Shown piece by piece: positions 46,722 to 59,483 of a stretch of 64,000 nucleotides of DNA. Source of the stretch: Podospora pseudoanserina (taxonomy: Eukaryota > Ascomycota > Sordariomycetes > Sordariales > Podosporaceae); contig NC_085920.1 in NCBI RefSeq assembly GCF_035222485.1, positions 6,200,001 to 6,264,000 of the forward strand. The letters are read 5' to 3'. The position numbers and the translations under genes were made by a program. The notes under the pieces are model-generated. The model ran no database searches, was not told the DNA's origin, and was given only the letters and a program-made list of their open reading frames with translations. The first letter of the stretch is position 1. The number at the start of each line of letters is the position of its first letter.

Positions 46722-49700
46722 GATGGGCCACAGGTGTGATTTGTGATTTTGTGTGTTGGGTGTTGATATTAAGAAGTGTGTGGACCAATTCCTATTATAT
46801 GTTTGTGTTAGTTGTTGAGCGGACCGGGGAGCGGTGAGGGCGAAGCCACCGCTTTTTATTTCTGGGAGGCGTTGGGGGTCTGAGAGCAGGGGAGGCTCAG
46901 GGCGGCATGGATATGCGGAGAAAAAGAAACCAGGAAAAAATCCCGCTCAGGATCATGCATACCGGGTAGAATTTTCAAACTTCTGACATTCAAGCGGAAC
47001 TGTTGGGGTGGTTGTGTGAAGAGGGCTTGGAGGGAGTGTTAGGTGGTGTTGTTGTTGTAGGAGGTCAAGAAGAAAGGTGAGAAGATATGAGAGAGAAGAT
47101 CAAGTGGAGGAGGATTGATACTGGCTTTTGTGGGGGATGTGCTAGAAGAAGAGCGGGAGGCAGGGGTGGGCAGGTTTAAGAGAACCAAGAATTCATGTTG
47201 TGATCCATGGAGGGGTCGGAGGAGGGGGCCTTTGGGTGAGAGAAGTCGAAATGTCACTCACTCTTTGGGATCCAAGTCACACTGTCGTTTTTCTGGAAGG
47301 AGGGGTTATCAGACCTTGACTGGCAGTCTGCTGGCGATGATGGTTGGTGGTGTGGGTGTGTAAACGATGGTAGAGATCCTCGATCTTGCTTTCTGTGAAG
47401 ATGAGGAGAGCATACAATGTTCAATGATGACAATGAGGATTGTGGATGGAGAGTGGGATGAAGTGGGTTGTCCTTCCCTCTATGTTATGTACTTGAAGGT
47501 GATCAGGGCCTGACTCTCTGCGAGCGCCGAAACAGAGCAGCCCAGGGTACGTACCCGACTTTGCCCAATTGAAGAGTGATGGGAGTGCAGACGGCTGTGG
47601 TACATGGGAGTGGATGTTGCGGAGAGGGGGGCATGTGCATGGGGGGAGACTTTTTTCGGAGAGGGGGAAGGGAGGGGAGGGGGTGGTGCATTGTGGGGGT
47701 GTGTGTTCGAGGCTGGGGAGTGTAGCGAAGAGAGATCCGATTTGAAGGACCACCCAAACGTGCCGGGGGGTCCAAAGTACTCTCTCTGAAAACTCCCGGA
47801 AACGCAACCAGGAAAAGGCAGACTGAGCGTCGGACAAGAAACCTGCCTGGCGGGAAGCGCAACGGCGCAAACCAGGGAAGAAGCTCACCAGACCAACCGG
47901 CCTTGCGATTGACTGATGGTGATGCCCTCTGCCCCTCTCACAGTCCGTTTCGGAAGGGTACCTCTTGTGACCGCCCCGGTACTTGCATTCTGGAACGGCA
48001 AAGCAGATGCTAACGGTTCACAGGAACGAACGAGAGGAAGGCTAGAGTGGAGATGTGGACCAGTCGAACGGAGCCAGGGAACCTCCCAAATAGGACTGTA
48101 TGAAAAGAGGAAGATATCAACTGGGGATAGCGGCCAGTCCCGGGCACGCAAACCGTAGCATCTGATATCAAATCAGTGATCGCTTGCTGGACCCGGGCTT
48201 CTTCCTGGGAAGCCGCCCCAGCTTTGTCCAGCCTGGCTGGTTCTGTCAGCCGATGTTCCAGCGGGGGCTTTGCCGGAGCCGAGTGATAGGTCGATTTTCA
48301 CGGCATGGGGAGCGCAAAAAAGGGAACAGGACTCAGCACTGCTGAGTACCCAGGGAGAGGGCCGCTGAAGGGTGGGCGGCAGAGACGCCGTTCTCATGAT
48401 TGGATTGGGCGAACGAGTGGTTGTGAAGGACCGCCTCGACAGGTTGGGCAGCGATGGCCATATGGCATCGATACCCAAAGTGCTTGCAGAACCAGTCGTC
48501 TGCCGCAGACATGCAGCTTCTCCCACACCCCCAAAACGGGTTTGCCAGGGCTCGCTCGAACCTCGTGAGCAGAGAGTGTGCCCCCGTGAGAGTGACCCCC
48601 CGTTTTCCGGGCAGCACCATCTGATGGCTCCGGCAAGGCGGACTATCCTATTGCTCGGAGGGGTCAGAGGTGGGGTGATGCCATGACAGTAGTGCTGAAG
48701 ATGATGGCGACGGCGACTGTGATCAAGACATCGAGATATGAAATCTGGAACGACATGGCGCCGCGGAGGTTCTGGCCTAGCGGTACTAGTAGCTAGCACG
48801 CATTGAGAACCCTTGAGGCTATTCTTGCGCGGGGTGTTGGTGATACACACAGTAGGCCGAGGTGGTGCTTTCGCGGGGGACAGGTAAATATCGCAGCGCC
48901 TACACTACAAACAATTCGTCAATGGCGTCAGGGTACTGTCACCAGGCATGGGATTCCTTCGTGCGACTGCGAACAGGTTCTCGTCATCGTCTTCAGCTTC
49001 AATGGGTGCCGCCAAGCTCTTTGCTCCGCGGCAGAAGCATGAGGGCCACGAGGCGTGGATGCCGTCTTCTGTCTGGAGAATCTGAAGGCTAGAGAAAAAG
49101 AGGCTATTTTGGACGAACGGTTGTGGATAAACGGGAAGTAGCGAGAACGGAAGTCTCTGGGTCCCTTTGCGGCACCATCTGTGAAGCTCCGCGGTTCCAA
49201 TCATGGTCAGTCGCTTACAACGTCTGTCTGATAACGGTACGGTCACCTGACCTGCCTGGCCGAGATTCGAGAAGGCATGCTCATTTCCCCGGTTTTCTCA
49301 CCTTCGATTCTTCCATTCAGCATCCTAAAACGCGCCCCTCGCCGCTACACAGCATCTCCACGCCCCAACTGACACTTGACAGTCCAATTGTGTGCTCTGT
49401 ATCACCTCGAACGGTCTCCACGCGCCCTGCTTCGATGGCCAGCATCTGATATCGAAGCATATCGTTCTATCCGCACCCGAGTTGTGGCCCGCAGCCCACA
49501 ACCTGGCGGCAGTCCAAACGCAAATAGAAAGATACCAGGCCAAAACGGATGGAATGGTAAAAAGTCGGTGGCTGGTATTTTGGAGTTTGGTTTGGATTGC
49601 AGCGCGTCGTCTCCACTAGACGGCGAGCCCGCAGGTGCGGAAGGGAAGCTGGCCACTCACGAGAGCTGCCCAGATGCATTTGTGCACCCGGCCGCATATC

Positions 49701-52700
49701 TCGAGGCCCGCGCCATCTCGACCCAAAACAAAGAGTCCTTTCGTCTCTGCCCAACCGTCGGCCTGTTTCTATTCTCTAACGCGCGGAGGAGCGCGTCTGT
49801 CGGATCCAGAGCCGGTCGCGAACGATGCACGAAAACCCACTCTATTCACACTTTTGCTCACTTGTGCTCTTGAGCCTCAGTGGTTGACTGTCAGGTGTCA
49901 GCAGCGTTTCGCGTCTCAGAGCATCATCGGCAGCCAGCCGGCAGGCATGGCACCCAATCGATTGTCTAGAGTGGTGACGGCGACATTTCACCTCACTTCA
50001 CTTTACAGGCTCTTGGTCGGCTGCCATGAAAACATGAACCCCGAACCGAGTGATGAGCCATCAGCTAACTGTGAGATCAACACAACTAGGCGGATTGGAG
50101 GGCTTCCCGGCGAGCTACTGCAAGAGCAGTCCCCGCCGTGCCCTTCCTGAGGTGCCATCAGCACTTGGTCTTTGCTCTGGCTCTATCAGTCTGCCTATGC
50201 TTTGCCCGCACACATGTGCGGTTCGAGATGATAGGCAGATTTCTCGGTGTTTTGATTCCTGCCCTGCTATCGGGACGACGAGTGTGGGACGACAGCAGCG
50301 TTCCGGAGCGGAAGCGGCTGCTGCGGGCCCGTTGAGAGATGCGGCAGCGGACCGGACACGGCCAATCACCACCTTGAGGCGACCGTGCAGTTCTGGGGGC
50401 TCATTATCTTCCCACTAAGCCACCGTCCCGACGTTGTGGGAAGTGCCCCTCATAATCCTTTAGGGGCCCAGGCCATGCAGATGGGATCGAACAATGTTGT
50501 TTGTTTTTGTCACGAGCAAAGCTATCATTTGTTGATTTTCAGCTTCGGGTCCCACGCCCAGCTCTGGTTTGAGAGACCATGGGATTTGCCCGTCAGACCT
50601 GCCCGCAATTCGTCCATATGACGGGACTGTCAGGAGCGGACACGCTCCCGGCTTGCTTGAGCATCTGCAGCCGTCGTTATGCAGGCAATATCTTGCGTTG
50701 CGATGAAAGAAGGCCTAATATGCAACCTAGCGAGGCGGTCCCTTTGTGTCGGATCGATATCTCAACATATGCACTCCCACAAGCAAGCAGTTGACGATCA
50801 CTGCCCAACGTCTGTCCGGTCTGCCAATACGAGCCCATCAGGATACTGGTTTTGAGCAGGTCTGCACGTATGCCTGTGGCAAGTTGACTATCTAGGCCCC
50901 TTTTCGGGGACCGTAGCAACCATCCTATTCGTCGCCGATATCTGGGGCAGGTTTTCTCTCGCCAGTCGCGGAAATGACCCCTCAGCAAAAAACGTGACTG
51001 ACTCATAGGTTGATCTCGCCGATGGCAGAACATCATCAACTTCCTGTCCCAGTCGCACACTGTTTCGTGTTGCTCCTCTATCTCCTACACAAAATCTGCT
51101 ACGCCATAACCAGAATCGAGTCTTTCTGCCTTGCCTATCACCTACACGGGCATCCGTTCCGCTCTCGGCCAGTGTTCTGGATGGTTGAAAATCTTGAAGA
51201 TATTCACAGTCGCACGATACATGACGCCAAAGTGGCACGTTCCCTGTTCCCTCTGCTCTGCTCCACCGCGTCTCCGTCGGATTACCCATTCTGTTACTAG
51301 AAGCAGCAGAGAATGCCTCCATACAAGCAAGGTGCAGCCATTCCGAAGACGCCAAGAGTTGGGATATTGCACAGTTGAGCGGTGAAAAGGTCACGATGCT
51401 GCCTCGGCGTTGCAGAGAAGAGAGATTTTCCAAAACATACCCCGCCGCTCCGAGGCATTATTATTCCTACCTTCCGCATGGTTCGGGATCCGACGACTGA
51501 GGGCCGTACGGACGGGCTCATTCTCGGCCGGCATCGCTGAGAAGGGAATGGCATAATGCAGCTATCACGGTCAAGACTTTCGAGAGCTGCATCGTCTTGG
51601 AGATTTCTGGTGGAACCTGGTGCTTCAAGAGGCGGATGCTGGACCTCGATCCGGAAGTCTGGGTCACTCGATGTGTGCAGGGTGCAGTAGTCCACAGGCT
51701 CTATCAGGACTATCAGGACATTTTGGGTCCGCCGCCACTGCTTGGTCCGGGTTGCTGCATCATAGTAGCACGCAACATGGGCACGAGACGCGAGACTAAG
51801 GTGGTGTAAGCAGCGGTGTTGCTTGGTCTCTGTTTTGCATTACATCACATTAGGGGGGTAAAAGAGGGGGAGACCGGCTGATGTTTTGGAGGGGTAAAAG
51901 GAGGGACAGAGGCGGTGTCTAATTTTTATTTTTTTGGTCGGCGTCTTTCTCGCGATGTCAAGGGCGGTGTTGAAGTTCAGCTTCATCGTCCTAGTGAAAG
52001 CACCTACTCTATCCTACATCACAGATGCAGGGCCAAGCTGTTGATCTAGGCCACGGGAAAAACCTGCTACGGAGTTTTTGTTCCCCGAAAATTGTGCAGA
52101 AACGGAGACATTACGACATTCTGCCTGGAAGACGTTTGAAAATCCCCTTTTAGATGCATTTGAGATCCAGGAAAACGGAAATCTACAGCCAGAATCTCAG
52201 CAGACAATGAGTAGCGGTGAGGAGGTCGGCACGTTTTACCCCTGGTCGCCAAGGAACCCGCGAATCGCAAATCCCCCTGCCCGCCCGGACTGTGGATTTT
52301 GGACTATGGACTTTTGCACACCCTACCCATATCGCCGATCCTGGTGCAGCTGCGAACAGGCCGACCGTGCGGCGATATCACGAGCTTCCTGGAGTGGGCG
52401 TTCTTGAAGTCTTTGGTGTTAGTCGATGTTTGTAACACGAGTCAGAGTTTAAAGCCACCGGGTTGGAGTTTTTTTTCGGTCTCAGGGCCGTCTCCAGGTG
52501 AAGAACGGCACTCCGCAGGCCTCCGCGAAGAATCACGGAGAAGACGGGATCGATCGATAAACCATGCGAATTTTCATACACACCGCCGATGCAGAGACCG
52601 GGGATCAAAACGGTTACCAACACGCTACTCGCAGAGAGCCGAACCAGACTCTCGGTTTTTCTAGTCAACGAGGTCCCCATGCCTGTGTCCGGGGGAGCAA

Positions 52701-55580
52701 ACTTTTTTTTTCTCCTGCCTCCTTGTCCCCGTTTGATTTTTGTGGGTATGATGGGAAAGCTTGGTAGGGAGCGTCATCCATGTCTAATATTTGGGAAGCA
52801 TGACTTTGCCCCTGGTAAACATGGCCATTGCTCGCTATCGGTGTCAGCACAGCGTCGTCGCGGCTCTCTGAAACAGCCGCGCATCCGATGGATTCCTCCC
52901 TCGGCGTGTTGTTGACCGCTAGATCCGAATGACGTTCTCCTGGACGGAGGACTCTGGTGGGCTGGCGGGCAGGAGACGAAGTGAGCTGCGATGAGCTGAG
53001 CGGGCCATAGAGTGGCTTCACACTCAGATGTCGGGGGTTTGATGGATGGCGCAGCACATATCTTGATGCCGGCGTATGCTCTTTTGGGAGGTATTTCAGT
53101 CATGGATTTCCACCAACAGTATACCATACTGTCGAAAAAGCGAGTCAGGTACTATCTCTGCAGGCATCAGCCCAGAGTAAGGTGATGAAGATGGCAGCCT
53201 GTTGCGTGAAAAGATCTCATATCTATAAGCATATCAGAAGGATAGGATGACATCGCTCGTGCAGCGGGAGGAACCATTCACAGCCATGTCAGACCGCCCA
53301 ACGACCCATCCCATGCAAGTTGGCTTGAGAGAAGAGCTCGGATAGGTAGACAGGTCCTGGCGCTTACTTACGTGCACGCAGACTTCAGAGCCTCCTTTGA
53401 CCATCGTGCTACGCGGCCATCAGCTTAGCCTCAGCGCTTGCGAGGTTTTTCAAGTAAAGGAGAAGATGGAATGGAACTCGATACTATCAAGGGCTGCTAA
53501 CACACACACAGCCTCCTCATGGTAAGTCAAACTAGCGAGCGGTTGGCGTTTGTACACAGCCTCAAGGGTCAATCGGTCAACTCCATGATAGGATGTGCTC
53601 CTGACTTTCCCCTCCCTAAGCTAGTTCTTGTGGTCAGTGAGCAGTGATCAATCAATCTCACAGCACGAGGTGAAACCAACCCAGGCAGCCCCAGACCAAA
53701 GGAGCTCTTACACTGTGACCGCATGAGCAGCTGCCACAACGCTTCCCCGATCCTGATGACATTTTACCACCAGACCACAACAGTTACATGTGTGGATTAC
53801 ACGGTTCTGGTTTCCCATAATCAGGACCATCCAATCTTCTCGACTCGATATTAAAGGGGGGCGTACCGAGGTCTACATCCCGAGAATAGACTGGCTGCTC
53901 GCCTGCCATGATCGTCCGGCGTCGGGATGTTTTGACCGGTTTGGATTGCAAGCTGTTGTGGTATATTCTCCTTGTTGGGGTGCTCTTGTGGCTATGTTTG
54001 GGATGGGGGCAGGTCTACCGTTTCTGTTTTTGCCTGCCACAGCCCATCACGATGAGAGACGGGAAATAGTCTGTGGAACTTGCACGCCGGTTTGGTTTGC
54101 TTGGCCTTGTAAGGTTGAGATCTAGACTCCGATTTGCGCTCTTCGCCGTTTTTAGTTTGTAGGCGCACACCTGGCACAAGCTTTCCCTGGTTGCTTGTGT
54201 GATGATGATAGAGGGATGCCACTCAGGAAAAGCTCCGGATCCAATAACTCCTAAGATAAAAAGGAAGGAATTTGAGATACCTGCCAAAGCATACTGTCAG
54301 CTCTATCCTCATTTCTGGACACCACTTGACAAAGATATTTCGGACAGAACACTTGTCTGCAGTCCTAAGTGGGAATGAGAATATAGCTCTGTGTTCACGT
54401 TGATCATCAAGTCACACAACCTCGGTCTGTTGTCACCCCCTTACCTTAGCCAGGGGGTTACTGGTCCACCGCTATCCGTCCCATGGCTGACAAGCGCTCA
54501 TGCTTGCTTGCAACAATGACCTTCACACGCTGTGACCGAACCACTCTTTCTCCTTAGTATAGTTGGTTTAACCTACCTAGCCTGTGTCATATTTGCACTT
54601 TGAGCCTGGCTTGTATGTTTTGATATCCTTTCATGTGTAACTCAAACATGGTTGAAGAACATCCATATGAGGTAGAATTGGCAAGTGGCAGCCGGCAGAC
54701 GCGTGTGACATCCATTCTTATTTACGGAGAATTTTTTTTTTCATCGTGTCGTAGTGGTGAGAGCCGACAACCGAGGTAGGCTAAGGTTTGCTGTGTATCA
54801 CCTCATCGCGAAGAGGTCTTTCGAAAGCAAAAAAGGGAGGATAGTGGTTTAAGTGATCTTCCAGGTTGCATAGGATACCTCTGCTCCGTCTTTCAGCTCG
54901 GGGAAACATACCACAGCATCACAACTGTGGCTCGATGATAAGAATCCCGACCGCACGAATATCGAGCAGAAGACAAGCTGCAGTGGGATTTCAGATCAGG
55001 ACTTGATCACTTGATTATTGGTCCTTTACCCGTGAAAACCCGCCGTCTGAGCTAATGTCCACATTCCAAGCCCAGAAACTGGCTTTACACACATCCCAAC
55101 AAACAACCCTTCTCAATGGTTGATGGTCTACACCAACTTATCCCTGCATCTCTCCCCACCAGAGTGAAGTAATAATGTACAACCAAACCCGTGCAAAAAC
55201 GGGAACCGCGAATACGACTGTCATTCATCTTTTTGTCCGCTTGTCTCTTCACCCCTATCACAACAGGCTTGCACAAACGGGCCGGACGACGCCCATTTCC
55301 CCTCCGCTGTTGATGTATCCTCCCTCCCGAGCAACCCCTTCCCATCGTCTCGTCTTACACAAACAAGGATGATATGACGTCCTCACGTTGCTTCATCAGC
55401 CCATCATGGATAACCCACCCCTGCCAAGGGTAAAACTCCATGATGCGAGTAAGGTAGGAATAACAATAAGCAAATGAACGCTCGGAACCAATAGTAACCT
55501 GCTCAATTACTACCTCTCAAGTATGGTATCTTCATCGTGATGGTATCTCGAACCTAGCAACAGCCTCACATCTCTTCCAT
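46722..55580. other. 8.9-kb stretch without a recognisable gene, upstream of the bZIP gene
   Basis: The 700 bp next to the bZIP start are rich in purines and GTGT words and fit its leader and promoter. Beyond that, open frames are under about 230 codons, in competing frames on both strands, without motifs. There is no AT-rich decay and no repeat structure that stands out. The last kilobase is AT-richer and probably includes the NOC4 3' region. Regulatory DNA or non-coding RNA genes are possible. Confidence 0.5.
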
Positions 55581-57310
55581 CTACGCCGTCCCAAAATCCC
55601 ACAACCCCACCACCAGCGAATCCTTCAGCCCCTGTTTCTCCTCCTCCTCCGTAACTTTTGTAAACACCCTCTTCGGGATCATAAACTCCACCACCGGCGG
55701 CTTCTTGATCTCCTTGCCCATCTCCGCCTCGAACAACTGTTACCCAAATATGTTAGCATCTTTACCCCATTTTTCCACAACCACCCCCAAATTAAGAAAA
55801 AGACACTTACACTCCCATAACTATGATCCAAAAAGTCCTCCACATTGTACGCCTGCTTGGTAAACTGCTCACTGATAATCTTCGCAATCGTCGCCACATT
55901 CGGATGCCAATGCCCCTGCAGCTGCACCACCTCCCAAAGACAACTCTCAATCGCCCTCGTCTCCATCGGATCCCTCTCCCAAGCCAAAAACACATCCTCC
56001 ACCCATCCCTCCTCAATCTTCTGCTTCTCCTCCTCCGTCCTCGGCACCCTGTGCATCATGAATGTTGTCAGGGGGTGCTTCTTGAACAAGTTGTAAAACC
56101 AAGGCACAATAGCCACAATCGCACTCGGGGGCGCGTTGAGTGCCAACCTGGCCAGCTTCTTGATAAAACTTGCCACCATTACCGCTGGCAAATGTGATGA
56201 GCCGAGGAAGGTATCAAGCAACCGCAAAAAGCGGGAGCGGTGCTTGGAGTGGAGCATGTCTGCGTCTAGCAGGGAGTAGAGCTTGGTGTAAAACTCTGGG
56301 TAGTCGAGGTTTCGTTCCTGGATGAGATAAAAGACACCAGAGAGGGCCAGTAGAGAGATGGACCCGCCGGCGTTGTAGCAGTCTGTTAGGAAATCCATCA
56401 GGAGTTCTGGATTGGTGAACCAGGGCGCGATAGAGTTGGACATGACGCTGAGGATCTTCTTGCGCTGGTCTTTGCTCAGACCGAGTTGCATCAGGGCTAG
56501 CCAGGCGTCTTGGGCTTGACTTTTGTGTTGGGAGAGGGAGCGGACGGGGTGCCTTTTCTTGGTGGTTGGGGGTTCGATGTAGAAGGTGTCGAGATCTTTG
56601 TTGGAGGAGGGGACATCATCGATGTTGAGGAGGAGGTTGAAGATTATGGCGCGGACTGTTTCGTTGAGGTCGGCGGAGGGGTCTCTAAGGAATTCACTGA
56701 TGGCTGCGAAGGTGTAGAATCTAATGTCGTCAAACTCGTCGATGAACTTCTCGGTAAACTCTTCCCGTAGTTGCTCGACTGGTGACTGGATGATGAAGTA
56801 TATGACTTGGGTGAAGAAGTATCGTGGGAAGGCGGGTTGGTCCCGGCCATCAAGGTGCTGAGCTTCGACTTTGAGGAGAGACATGGCCAACAACAAAGCT
56901 GGGAGTGCCAACTTCTCATTGTTGAACATGCGTAGCAAGACTTCTCTAAAGTCTGCTAGGCGCTCCCGAAGCCATTTTGTGACTGTCGCATCCTTCTCTG
57001 ACGCTTCCCTTCTCTCCACCAAGCAGCCCATGGCAAGTAACCGCACGAAGACGCGGCATAGTGTCTCCGAGGCGGCGATGGCGGTGGGACGATCCTCGTC
57101 GTACTTTTGCGCAAGTTCGAGGAGAGTAGCGATGTTGTTGTAGTGTTTTCTGGACTCGAGGATCTCGGCTTCGAGCTGTTTGAGTTGGGCCTTGAGATCG
57201 ACACCCTCGTCGCCGCCGGATTTCCTCCGTTTCTTGCACTTGTCTCCATTCTCTTGACGCTTCCTCTTCCCGGCCGAGGCCGACGACGGTTCCTTTGTAG
57301 CTGCTGCCAT
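55581..57310 (-). CDS. NOC4: Nucleolar complex protein 4 (NOC4/UTP19)
   Basis: Two exons, 57310-55811 and 55736-55581, give 551 residues. The 74-nt intron has GTAAGT, GCTAAC and CAG. The second exon supplies the conserved ending LFEAEMGKEIKKPPVVEFMI through GLKDSLVVGLWDFGTA. The N-terminus is basic (GKRKRQENGDKCKKRRK) and fits a nucleolar signal. The CBF/Mak21 domain covers about residues 320-490, with LLALSGVFYLIQERNLDYPE, HRSRFLRLLDTFLGSSHLPA and VPWFYNLFKKHPLTTFMMHR. In yeast Noc4 pairs with Nop14 in the small-subunit processome and is required for 40S maturation and export. It is divergent to ATP4, with 345 bp between start codons. Confidence 0.96.
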
Positions 57311-57655
57311 CTTTTATGTGGTTCAATCGCAATATTTCGCGCTCTTGTTGCTTGTTTCCTCCAAATTCCCTGCTCAGGGCTGCTTCGCGGCCATGTCCTC
57401 CAGAAAATTTAAGTGGGGCTGTCGCAATGGAGCAGTGGGTTGTTGGAAAATGGAAATTTCACAGCAGGGATCCGGAGCACCGGGTCTTGGCAAGGCCAAA
57501 CTTAGAATTCAACATCAGCTGCGCTGGCACGTGACCCCGAGCTCTACGGCAAAGAGCCGGGAAGTACGCATTTCGTTAAAACCTCAATTCGCACTTGGCA
57601 CTTGAGAGCTCCGTCAACGTCGAGCCGTCACCCACCCGATATTCCCATATTCACA
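57311..57655. promoter_or_regulatory. Divergent promoter between NOC4 and ATP4
   Basis: 345 bp lie between opposing start codons. A CACGTG E-box (in GGCACGTGACCC) lies at about 57527-57532, and two AAATTT-type words near 57403 and 57451 resemble rRNA-processing elements of yeast ribosome-biogenesis promoters. Assignment to either gene is not possible from sequence alone. Confidence 0.65.
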
Positions 57656-58586
57656 ATGGCCTCCCGCTTGGCGAGAAGTGCTCTCGGTGAGTTCGAGACC
57701 GGCCAACAGTTGCCTGCGAGGCGCCAATTGAGACGGCAATGACAAAGTGACTGACCACCGAGCGCCGCAGGGGCTGCCCGTCTCCGGCCTAGCATCGCTC
57801 CCCGCGCTCTGCCCGCCCTCTCGACCGCCATCGCGGCGCGCAACAGCTCCGGTGTCCCCGCCCAGGACCCCAAGTCCAAGGCCCAGTCCCTCATCGATGC
57901 GCTTCCCGGCAGCAACCTCCTCTCCAAGTCGGCCATCCTCTCGTCCTTCACCGGCCTCTCGATCTATGCCCTGAGCAACGAGTACTATGTCGTCAACGAG
58001 GAGACCGTCGTCGCCTTCTGCCTTCTCAGCGTCTGGGCTGCCCTGATCAAGTTCGGCGGTCCCGCTTACAAGGAGTGGGCTGAGGGTCAGAACAAGAAGA
58101 TCCTCGATATCCTCAACTCGGCCCGCGCCGACCACACCCAGGCCGTCAAGACCCGCATCGAGGACGTCCAGCAGATGTCCGGCGTCATTGACGTCACCAA
58201 GAGCCTCTTCGCCGTCTCCAAGGTAGGATAGCTGGGTTATGTTTGCAGGGAAGAGCTGGAATGGGTGCTGATGCCGTGTACAGGAGACTGCCAAGCTCGA
58301 GGCTGAGGCTTATGAGCTCGAGCAGCGCACTGCCCTTGCTGCTGAGGCCAAGACCGTTCTCGACTCGTGGGTGCGTTACGAGAGCCAGGTCAAGCAGCGC
58401 CAGCAGAAGGAGCTTGCTGCCACCATCATCGCCAAGGTCCAGAAGGAGCTTGAGAATCCCAAGACCCTCCAGCAGATTCTCCAGCAGAGCGTTGCCGATG
58501 TTGAGAGTGAGTTGGCTCAGATCTCCGTGCTTGGAACGAGCTGTTGCTAACAACATATTGCAGAGATCGTTTCCGCCAAACAATAA
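57656..58586 (+). CDS. ATP4: Mitochondrial F1Fo ATP synthase subunit b (subunit 4)
   Basis: Four exons, 57656-57686, 57771-58222, 58284-58506 and 58564-58586, give 242 residues with matching phases; donors are GTGAGT, GTAGGA and GTGAGT. The N-terminus MASRLARSALGAARLRPSIA is an Arg/Ala/Ser-rich mitochondrial presequence. Two membrane segments follow (AILSSFTGLSIYALSNEYYV and VVAFCLLSVWAALIKFGGP), then a long charged coiled coil ending VEKIVSAKQ. This is the fungal Atp4 pattern. Subunit b forms the peripheral stalk of complex V in the inner membrane and links Fo to F1. Length and layout are normal. Confidence 0.96.
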
Positions 58587-59483
58587 ACAGCTAAATAGCT
58601 ACCCCAGTCGAGTTTTGACCCAGATCGAGATCCCCTTTGTTGTACCAGTGTCCATACACACCCCTGTGCATTTAGCCAATTCAAAACTTTTGACTTGTTC
58701 TATTTTTGATGGCCTCAAGGTGCGCTTTTCGCTTATCATGAGCTTTTGTAGCTGTGGAAGAAGTTAGGAAAGGATCGGCAGGTCCCTAAGGGTTGAGACC
58801 TCACAACTACAAAACTGCAAGTCCATGTATTATTATGCTGGAACGCTGTCTCTAGTTGCACAGGGTCGGGTTAGATCAGACTTCTAGCTTTCGTTTCTAG
58901 AGACGTATGAGACTGCCCCTCATAGCACGATTTACATGGGATATGCGGGGGTTTTACCCTCCATGTGTGATGTTTTGGAAAATAATGACTTCGTCCCAAT
59001 TCAAACTACTTCGCAACCAAAGCTTGAGATTCCCACGAGATCAGTGAGCTGTTCCTAAGCTCTTGAAGCTTGTGCCAGTAGTGCCCGTTATAAAACATGG
59101 GATTTGCCTTGCAGTCGGGTTGTTCAAGGTGGGGCTCTATGACCCAGCAATTGATGACGGGTCCCAGCACCGGCCAGCCAATCAGCTTCCAGAAGATTTT
59201 ATTTTTCTGACTTCTTCAAAGTCCAAGCCGAATTGCGCCGTCTTCGAAAAAAGTTTGAGCCCACCCACCTCCACGACGCCCACGACAAGCACGCCACGAT
59301 AAACCAATTTCTGGATCGGAGACACCAGCAACGACATTGCTTAAGCACTTCTCTACGGCGAAAAGCTCTCCAAAGCCCTATTCAGGCAATACGTCGTCGA
59401 ACTCACCCAATGCCGTGCCGCATGTCGTAGACAGCGCGAGCTTCCTGCGACGGGTCTCTTCCCAGAGATTGCGACGACGTACC
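58587..59483. other. Intergenic region between ATP4 and the ketopantoate-reductase-fold gene
   Basis: This is non-coding and holds the ATP4 3' untranslated region and the promoter of the next gene. Nothing else stands out. Confidence 0.5.

Noticed and set aside
48173-48850. 225-codon minus-strand frame in the bZIP upstream region
   Set aside because: Composition is Arg/Ser/Pro/Cys-rich with no domain, and overlapping frames of similar length exist on both strands.
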